A stretch of DNA of 57,618 bases from Gallionella sp. (GTDB lineage Bacteria > Pseudomonadota > Gammaproteobacteria > Burkholderiales > Gallionellaceae), in assembly GCA_017880865.1 (NCBI GenBank), contig JADGRL010000015.1:1-57618 (forward strand), in the 5' to 3' direction. Below are positions 52,031 through 57,618 of the stretch, piece by piece. The first letter of the stretch is position 1, and each line of letters starts with the position of its first letter. The notes under the pieces are model-generated. The model was given only the letters and a program-made list of their open reading frames with translations. It was not told the origin of the DNA and ran no database searches. The translations under genes were made by a program, and so were the position numbers.

Positions 52031-53515
52031 TTAAAGTGATTTACGGAGATTTACCGGGAGTATGCGTAAAGCGTCCCGGTACTTTGCTATGGTACGCCGG
52101 GCAACTACGATGCCCTGCTGTGCCAAGATTTCTGACATACGGCTGTCGGTAAGCGGTTTATGCCCGTCTTCCGCGCTGACCAGTTGTTTGATCAACTCGC
52201 GTATCGCGGTGGAAGAACAGGTGCCGCCGCTTTCCGTGGTCAAGCCGCTGCCAAAGAAATGCTTGAATTCGTAAATGCCGCGCGGGGTCAGCATAAACTT
52301 TTGTGTGGTGCTGCGCGATACCGTGGATTCGTGCAACTCCAGCTCGTCGGCGATTTCGCGCAACACCAGAGGACGCATCCCGATCTCGCCATGCTCGAAA
52401 AAATTGGCTTGCCGTTCTACGATGGCTTCCGCGACGCGCAGTATGGTATCGAAACGCTGTTGCAGATTCTTGATCAGCCATTTCGCTTCCTGCAATTGCG
52501 TGGTGAGTTGAGAAGAGCTTTTGTCGCCGCGCTGCTGCAGGATGTTGGCGTAAATCTGATTGACGCGCAGCTTGGGCATCGCTTCCGCATTGAGCCTGGC
52601 ACGCCATTTGTTTTTGTACTTTTCAACGACCACATCGGGCACCACGTAATCGGCGATGCTTCGTCCAAACTCGGCACCGGGTTTGGGATTCATGCCGGTG
52701 ATCAAGTGCTGCGCGGCGCGCAATTCTTCATCAGAGCAGCGCAGCAGCCTTTTAATCTTGGTGAAATCGTGCGCGGCCACCAGATCAAGGTGTTGGTTCA
52801 CCAGCCGAATCGCCAAATCGCGTTGCGGGGTATCTTCCGGCAAGGCCTTGAGTTGTAGAGCCAGGCACTCTCTCAGATTGCGTGCAGCCAGACCGGGTTG
52901 ATCCAGGTGTTGCAGTTGCACCAGCGCGGTTTCCAGATCATCGAGCGTGATTTCAAGCTCGGCGGGTAACAGTCCAGTCAGCTCTTCCAGATCCTGAGCC
53001 AGATAACCATTTTCATCCAGCGCATCGATCAGCATTCCGACCACATGGCGATCCCGGCTATCCAGTGAACTGGTGGTCAATTGACTATGCAGATGTGCGC
53101 GCAGGCTGGCTTGTTCGGCGGCTTGTTCGGGGAAGTTGTCGTCTTCATCATCGGTGCTGCGCATCGTGCCGCCGCCGGTATTCCAGTCGGCGGGCTCGTT
53201 GCCAAAAGTATCCGGGCCAAAATCGTCCGCGCCCCGGTCCTCATTGCCGCGATCATCGTTACGCGCTTGTTCGGGTTCATTTGCGGTCGCACTGCTGTGC
53301 GAGGCTGAAGGTGCGGCATCCGGTGAGAAAGTGCCGATCACGGATTCACCGGCGGCAGATTCCTCGGCCGCTTCCAGCATCGGATTCTCTTCGAGCATGC
53401 GCGCGACTTCCTGATGCATATCCTGCGTGGATAGTTGCAGCAAACGAATAGCCTGTTGCAACTGCGGGGTAAGCGTCAGTTGCTGGGAGATTCGAAGTTG
53501 AAGAGTCGGTTTCAT
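52031..53515 (-). CDS. rpoN: RNA polymerase sigma-54 factor RpoN
   Basis: 494 residues. N-terminal Gln-rich activator region (LRISQQLTLTPQLQQAIRLL), an acidic linker (about 60-140), the core-binding domain, the helix-turn-helix, and the C-terminal RpoN box ARRTIAKYRD. Its presence means sigma-54 promoters, one of which may lie before the oxidase island. Confidence 0.97.
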   Translation of the reverse strand: MKPTLQLRISQQLTLTPQLQQAIRLLQLSTQDMHQEVARMLEENPMLEAAEESAAGESVIGTFSPDAAPSASHSSATANEPEQARNDDRGNEDRGADDFGPDTFGNEPADWNTGGGTMRSTDDEDDNFPEQAAEQASLRAHLHSQLTTSSLDSRDRHVVGMLIDALDENGYLAQDLEELTGLLPAELEITLDDLETALVQLQHLDQPGLAARNLRECLALQLKALPEDTPQRDLAIRLVNQHLDLVAAHDFTKIKRLLRCSDEELRAAQHLITGMNPKPGAEFGRSIADYVVPDVVVEKYKNKWRARLNAEAMPKLRVNQIYANILQQRGDKSSSQLTTQLQEAKWLIKNLQQRFDTILRVAEAIVERQANFFEHGEIGMRPLVLREIADELELHESTVSRSTTQKFMLTPRGIYEFKHFFGSGLTTESGGTCSSTAIRELIKQLVSAEDGHKPLTDSRMSEILAQQGIVVARRTIAKYRDALRILPVNLRKSL

Positions 53516-53559
53516 TGCCTGGGGGTTGTGTCTGGAATTTTTTCCGGGATGACTTCTCG

Positions 53560-54288
53560 TTACAGTTTGAAGTGTTCGCCCAGATATACTTTCCTTACAC
53601 CCTCATTATAGATGATTTCGTCCGGCTTGCCTTCCGCCATCACAGCACCTGCATTGATGATGTAGGCGCGGTCGCAGATGCCCAATGTTTCGCGCACATT
53701 GTGGTCGGTGATCAGCACACCGATGTTGCGCTCTTTGAGAAAGTGGATGATTTTCTGAATGTCCAGCACGGCGATCGGGTCGACGCCTGCGAACGGCTCA
53801 TCGAGCAGAATGAATCTCGGGTCGGTCGCCAAGGCGCGCGCGATTTCCACGCGCCGCCGTTCTCCGCCGGACAGGCTGACAGCCTGATTGTCGCGGATGT
53901 GTGTGATGTGCAGGTCTTCAAGTAATTTTTCCAGTCGATTCTGTATGTCGTTTTCAGAAAAGCCCTGAAGTTCCAGCACGGCCTGGATGTTTTGCGACAC
54001 TGTCAGGCGGCGGAAGATCGAGGCTTCCTGCGGCAGATAACCGAGCCCCAGGCGTGCGCGGCGGTGTATCGGCAGATGCGTGATATTCTGGTCATCGATG
54101 AAAATCTCTCCGCCATCGGCCGCGATCAATCCCACGATCATGTAGAACGAAGTGGTTTTGCCCGCGCCATTCGGACCGAGCAGTCCCACCACTTCGCCGC
54201 TTTTTACCGACAGCGAGGCATCGTGCACCACGGTGCGAGAGCCATATTTTTTCTTCAGACCAACTGCGCGCAGTTCACTCATATTCAT
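53560..54288 (-). CDS. lptB: Lipopolysaccharide export ATPase LptB
   Basis: 242 residues. Walker [15 protein letters not shown], signature LSGGERRR, Walker [14 protein letters not shown]. Drives LPS extraction with LptFG (not in the window). Its start overlaps the lptA stop by 4 bp. Confidence 0.97.
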   Translation of the reverse strand: MNMSELRAVGLKKKYGSRTVVHDASLSVKSGEVVGLLGPNGAGKTTSFYMIVGLIAADGGEIFIDDQNITHLPIHRRARLGLGYLPQEASIFRRLTVSQNIQAVLELQGFSENDIQNRLEKLLEDLHITHIRDNQAVSLSGGERRRVEIARALATDPRFILLDEPFAGVDPIAVLDIQKIIHFLKERNIGVLITDHNVRETLGICDRAYIINAGAVMAEGKPDEIIYNEGVRKVYLGEHFKL

Positions 54289-54872
54289 TTCTTGGGAGTT
54301 GGGGTTGTACCGGGCGTGAGGGGTAACTTGCCGGGCGCGGATGGGGGGGCGATATTTTCTTTGGGCTTGGGTTGCAGCACGGCACGCACACGTTGCGGCG
54401 GGCCATTCTTCGAGTTTGCATCGCTGCTGAATACCTGAAAGATTTCGGTGTTGGTGCTGTAAATTATATGGTCGCCGCTTACCTCATCCCGGTCGCGTTT
54501 GAGGCGTGCTTTTTCGAAGAAGTCTAACGTCTCGGTACGCGCTTCATATTCGATGCGTTCGCCATAGCCTTCCACGTACTCGTCGAGGCCTTCGCGCTTT
54601 TGCCGGAATTCGGCGACATGGCCATACGCCGTGGCGTGCTTGAAGCCACCCTTATCCTGTACCACGACGATCTTGTCACCGCGTAACAGCAGCGTGCCTT
54701 GGGAAAAGTGAACATTGCCGGTGAAGGTGCTGATTTGCTGCGCATCGTCCATCGTGACCTGATCGGCCTCCAGATGCATCGGCTTGTCGCGGTCGGCACG
54801 TTCGGCAAATCCCGCTGGTGCCCAAAGCAGCAAAAGAACCGGCAACAATAATTTAGGGTTTGCTCGGTACAT
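54285..54872 (-). CDS. lptA: Periplasmic LPS transport protein LptA
   Basis: 195 residues. Signal peptide ends near GFAERA, followed by the OstA-like beta-jellyroll (about 30-155: [17 protein letters not shown]) and a Pro-rich tail. Overlaps lptC by 20 bp. Confidence 0.94.
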   Translation of the reverse strand: MYRANPKLLLPVLLLLWAPAGFAERADRDKPMHLEADQVTMDDAQQISTFTGNVHFSQGTLLLRGDKIVVVQDKGGFKHATAYGHVAEFRQKREGLDEYVEGYGERIEYEARTETLDFFEKARLKRDRDEVSGDHIIYSTNTEIFQVFSSDANSKNGPPQRVRAVLQPKPKENIAPPSAPGKLPLTPGTTPTPKK

Positions 54873-55434
54873 ATTCGCTTCTAACTTGGGAAAATAGTTT
54901 CAGGGTGCGTGTCTTGTTGTCCAATTCCATGCCGGTCGCATGCACGGTGTTGTGCGCATCGACGAGCGTGACGGCGCGGTCGGTGTTCGCCAAATCCTGA
55001 TCCGGGATGATATGCAGATACTCCGTTTGCAAGGTCATGCCTTCTTGCCGCGCGCTTGCCTCGCGCAGCACTTCGACCTGGTCTTGCAGAAACACCTCAT
55101 CGCCTTTGCTGGAGAGAGTGCCGTGATTGGCGCTGGCATGTAATGCCGGTTGTTCGGCGGATAACATGGTGATACGCGGCGATTCCAGAATCGTGCTGTC
55201 GTCATCCGGGTAATGCAGCATTTTGGTTGCAGCCATGAAGAAATGCGGCACACCCTGTTCATTGAGTTTGGTCGCGGAAAAGTTTTCCATAATCGCATCG
55301 GGATCATGGCGTTTGCTGATGTCAGGCTTGGCCAGATCCGGCAGCACCTGCTGGTTCAGCCAATAGGTGGCCCCCAGCAAACCGAAAAAGGGTAACAGCA
55401 TCAGCCAGGCTCGGGCGCGGTGGGCAAAAATCAT
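54853..55434 (-). CDS. lptC: LPS export protein LptC
   Basis: 193 residues. One N-terminal helix (about 10-28) and an LptC/OstA-type beta domain. Overlaps kdsC by 4 bp and lptA by 20 bp. Confidence 0.93.
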   Translation of the reverse strand: MIFAHRARAWLMLLPFFGLLGATYWLNQQVLPDLAKPDISKRHDPDAIMENFSATKLNEQGVPHFFMAATKMLHYPDDDSTILESPRITMLSAEQPALHASANHGTLSSKGDEVFLQDQVEVLREASARQEGMTLQTEYLHIIPDQDLANTDRAVTLVDAHNTVHATGMELDNKTRTLKLFSQVRSEYVPSKP

Positions 55435-55949
55435 TGCAAATAGGGTGCCAGTTGCGCATCCAGCGTGCCTTGCGCCGACATGATCAACTCGCAGGCTTCG
55501 CGCACCGCGCCATGCCCGCCACCGCGTTGCGTGACATAGTGGGAATGTTTGCGCACCAGCAGCGGCGATTCAGGCACGCTGATCGCCAGCCCGACATGGC
55601 GCATCACCGTCAGATCAACCACATCGTCGCCCATGTAGGCGGCGGCATCACGCGACAGCTTGAGTTTGTTGAGCAGATCGACCATGGCGTCGAGTTTGTG
55701 TTCCACACCCTGAAAGACATGCTCGATGCCCAGGTTCTGCGCGCGCGCCGCGACGCAACGCGAGGTGCGTCCGGTGATCAGGGCCACTTCCACTCCGCTG
55801 GCGCGCAGCATTTTCAGTCCCTGCCCATCGAGCGAATTGAAGCGTTTGAATTCCTCGCCGGAATCGGAAAAGTACAATCCGCCGTCGGTCATCACGCCAT
55901 CCACATCAAACGCGACCAGGCGTATCAATTTTGCTCGGCTTGTCAGCAT
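55431..55949 (-). CDS. kdsC: KDO 8-phosphate phosphatase KdsC
   Basis: 172 residues of the HAD family, with FDVDGVMTDGGLYF as motif I and GDDVVDLTVM as motif IV. Makes KDO for lipopolysaccharide. Between kdsD and lptC as in many Gram-negatives. Confidence 0.95.
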   Translation of the reverse strand: MLTSRAKLIRLVAFDVDGVMTDGGLYFSDSGEEFKRFNSLDGQGLKMLRASGVEVALITGRTSRCVAARAQNLGIEHVFQGVEHKLDAMVDLLNKLKLSRDAAAYMGDDVVDLTVMRHVGLAISVPESPLLVRKHSHYVTQRGGGHGAVREACELIMSAQGTLDAQLAPYLQ

Positions 55950-55979
55950 GAATCTCTCCTAAAACAATTTAATCATCAT

Positions 55980-55997
55980 GTCGGGCTGAAGCCCGAC
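55980..55997. repeat. Short hairpin between kdsD and kdsC
   Basis: A perfect 8-bp inverted repeat gtcgggct/agcccgac with a 2-base loop, 4 bp past the kdsD stop. It resembles scattered repeats in this genome and might modulate expression in the operon. Confidence 0.5.
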
Positions 55998-56000
55998 CTA

Positions 56001-56987
56001 CTAAATTACTTTTGCGTGTAACAGGTCGTGCATGTTCAAAGCGCCGACCAGTTTATTTTGCTCATCCACCACCAGCATCTGGCTGATATTGAATTGCTCC
56101 ATCATTTGCACCGCCTCGACGGCGAGGCTGTCAGGACCGATGCTGCGCGGGTTCGCCGACATCACGTCGCGCACCGGGGTGGCATTGAAATCCAGCTTCT
56201 TGGCCAGCGTGCGGCGCAAATCGCCGTCGGTATATATGCCCAATACATGTTGTCCGGCATCCACGATGGCGGTCATGCCCACGCCTTTTTTCGAGATTTC
56301 CAGAATCGCATCCCCAAGCGTCGCGTCCAAGCTGACCATGGGCCTGCGCTCGCCTGTGCGCATGATGTCGCTGACCCGGGTGAGCAAACGCCGCCCCAGA
56401 CTGCCGCCCGGATGCGAGCGCGCAAAATCTTCCGCACCGAAGCCTTTGGCATCCAGCAGGGCCACCGCCAGCGCGTCACCCAGCGCCAACGCCGCCGTGG
56501 TGCTGGCCGTGGGGGCCAGCCCCATCGGGCAAGCCTCTTTATCCACTGCGGCATTGAGATGCACGTCCGCAGCACGGGCCAAGCTGGACACGGGATTGCC
56601 GGTCATGCTGATGAGTTTTGCACCCTGGCGTTTGATCACCGGCACGATGGTCATCAACTCCTGGCTCTCGCCGGAATAGGACAGCGCGATGATGACATCT
56701 GAGCTGGTGATCATGCCGAGGTCACCGTGGCTGGCCTCTCCCGGATGCACGAAGTAGGCGGGGGTGCCGGTACTGGACAAGGTCGCGGCGATCTTGCGCG
56801 CGATGTGCCCGGATTTTCCCATGCCGCTGACAATCACGCGGCCTTCACAATGCAAAATGACATCCAGTGCGTGCAGGAAATTATCATCCAGACGTGCGCT
56901 GAGCGCTTGGACGGCGGCGGCTTCGATGTTTAACACTTCCCGGGCGAGGGCTAGCGCGTGTGGCGTGGCGGAAAGGATTTTATTCAT
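56001..56987 (-). CDS. kdsD: Arabinose 5-phosphate isomerase KdsD
   Basis: 328 residues. SIS domain (about 35-180: VIVSGMGKSGHIARKIAATL) and two CBS motifs (about 205-325). First step of KDO synthesis. First gene of the leftward LPS operon; divergent from the antiporter gene. Confidence 0.95.
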   Translation of the reverse strand: MNKILSATPHALALAREVLNIEAAAVQALSARLDDNFLHALDVILHCEGRVIVSGMGKSGHIARKIAATLSSTGTPAYFVHPGEASHGDLGMITSSDVIIALSYSGESQELMTIVPVIKRQGAKLISMTGNPVSSLARAADVHLNAAVDKEACPMGLAPTASTTAALALGDALAVALLDAKGFGAEDFARSHPGGSLGRRLLTRVSDIMRTGERRPMVSLDATLGDAILEISKKGVGMTAIVDAGQHVLGIYTDGDLRRTLAKKLDFNATPVRDVMSANPRSIGPDSLAVEAVQMMEQFNISQMLVVDEQNKLVGALNMHDLLHAKVI

Positions 56988-57159
56988 GGCGCGAATTATA
57001 GCAGTGCGTCGGATGCGCAGTGAAATTTCGCCGATGAGATTTGGGGCCGTGAAATTGAGTAAAGAAATTTGCCCAATGAAAATTTGCCAATAAATTTTGA
57101 AAGCATGCGCAACTTAAGGCATTATCCGTGCATGGCAATAATGCCGCTTGCATATAAAC

Positions 57160-57618
57160 ATGACTAATTCCTTACACTTGCTGCTGATTCTGCTCGCCGT
57201 CGCCGTTGGCGTGGTGGTGCTGTGCCGCATTCTGCGCCTGCCCGCGATGCTGGGCTATTTGCTGGTCGGCATCCTGATCGGGCCGCATGCGTTAGGCTGG
57301 ATACCCGATGCGCCCGAGACGCGCCATCTGGCGGAATTCGGCGTGGTGTTCCTGATGTTCAGCATCGGGCTGGAATTCAGCCTGGCCAGGTTGCGCAGCA
57401 TGCAGCGCCTGGTGTTCGGGCTGGGCATGGCGCAGGTGGTGTGCACCATTTTGCTGGTCATGCTCGCCTCGTTTTTCTTCGGGCTGGATTGGCGCGCCGG
57501 GCTGGCCTTGGGCGGCGTGCTGGCGATGTCCTCCACCGCGATCGTCAGCAAGATGCTGGTCGAACGCGCCGAACTGAACACGCCGCACGGCCAGAAAATC
57601 ATGGGCGTGCTGCTGTTT
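57160..57618 (+). CDS. CPA2-family cation:proton antiporter, N-terminal part
   Basis: 153 codons up to the window edge; the gene continues beyond. The translated start has a hydrophobic helix, then LPAMLGYLLVGILIGPHALG and FGVVFLMFSIGLEFSL, typical of KefB/YbaL-type antiporters, and later MSSTAIVSKMLVERAE. Divergent from kdsD. No clear ribosome binding site before the ATG. Confidence 0.85.
   Translation, partial: MTNSLHLLLILLAVAVGVVVLCRILRLPAMLGYLLVGILIGPHALGWIPDAPETRHLAEFGVVFLMFSIGLEFSLARLRSMQRLVFGLGMAQVVCTILLVMLASFFFGLDWRAGLALGGVLAMSSTAIVSKMLVERAELNTPHGQKIMGVLLF

Noticed and set aside
1-57618. CRISPR arrays, tRNA and rRNA genes
   Set aside because: I saw no regularly spaced direct repeats, no cloverleaf-type sequence with CCA end and no ribosomal RNA landmarks by reading; a covariance search was not possible.

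Overview
The window reads as the chromosome of a betaproteobacterium. The 3' part has the conserved beta/gammaproteobacterial order kdsD-kdsC-lptC-lptA-lptB-rpoN-hpf-ptsN-hprK-rapZ. The middle holds a group 3d NAD-reducing [NiFe]-hydrogenase, a pyruvate:ferredoxin oxidoreductase and an unusual cbb3-like oxidase. This mix of chemolithotrophy genes suggests a Gallionellaceae-type organism (Gallionella/Sideroxydans/Nitrotoga relatives). That placement is inference from gene content; no rRNA gene, tRNA gene or CRISPR array was recognised.

Layout. (1) 1-5.4 kb is an accessory island: the 3' end of a group II intron, a Bro-N antirepressor-like gene, a small gene pair (DUF1828-like plus an unknown protein), and a type IIL (MmeI-like) restriction-modification gene. 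That gene carries an in-frame amber codon between the catalytic residues of its nuclease and two repeat-derived insertions in its methylase part. (2) 5.5-12.2 kb holds hydrogenase maturation genes, divergently arranged: a small membrane protein, hypF, hypE, hypA and hypB leftward; hypC and hypD rightward. (3) 12.3-22.2 kb is one leftward array: hoxF-hoxU-hoxY-hoxH-hoxW, then porG-porA-porB and a GltD-like flavoprotein with a ferredoxin tail. It could couple H2, NAD(P)H, ferredoxin and pyruvate. (4) 22.8-41.2 kb is a respiratory island: a cbb3-like oxidase (CcoN, an enlarged CcoO, no haem-bearing CcoP), CcoS- and CcoG-like assembly factors, three c-type cytochromes, a SUMF1-fold protein without the catalytic cysteines, a membrane spermidine-synthase-like protein, two short CcoN-like proteins with the haem-type HxH motif, two haem-free subunits that resemble each other, and at least four 30-37 aa single-helix peptides. 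(5) 41.7-46.6 kb has hemN (anaerobic haem synthesis, behind an FNR-like site), an AsmA-family gene and mutY. (6) 46.6-47.7 kb is a small lipoprotein gene between two inverted copies of a long intergenic repeat. (7) 47.7-57.6 kb is core genome: ubiX, a Gx-transporter/NusG-II pair, rapZ-hprK-ptsN-hpf-rpoN, the lpt/kds lipopolysaccharide operon and the start of a CPA2 antiporter that runs off the window.

A family of palindromic repeats beginning gtaggagc is scattered through the window (about 3.7, 12.2, 15.0, 45.5 and 48.4 kb). It lies mostly between genes but once inside the restriction-modification reading frame. The most original features are the respiratory island with its micropeptides and degenerate subunits, the 66-bp duplication inside the hoxU iron-sulfur loop, and the nuclease-severing amber codon.
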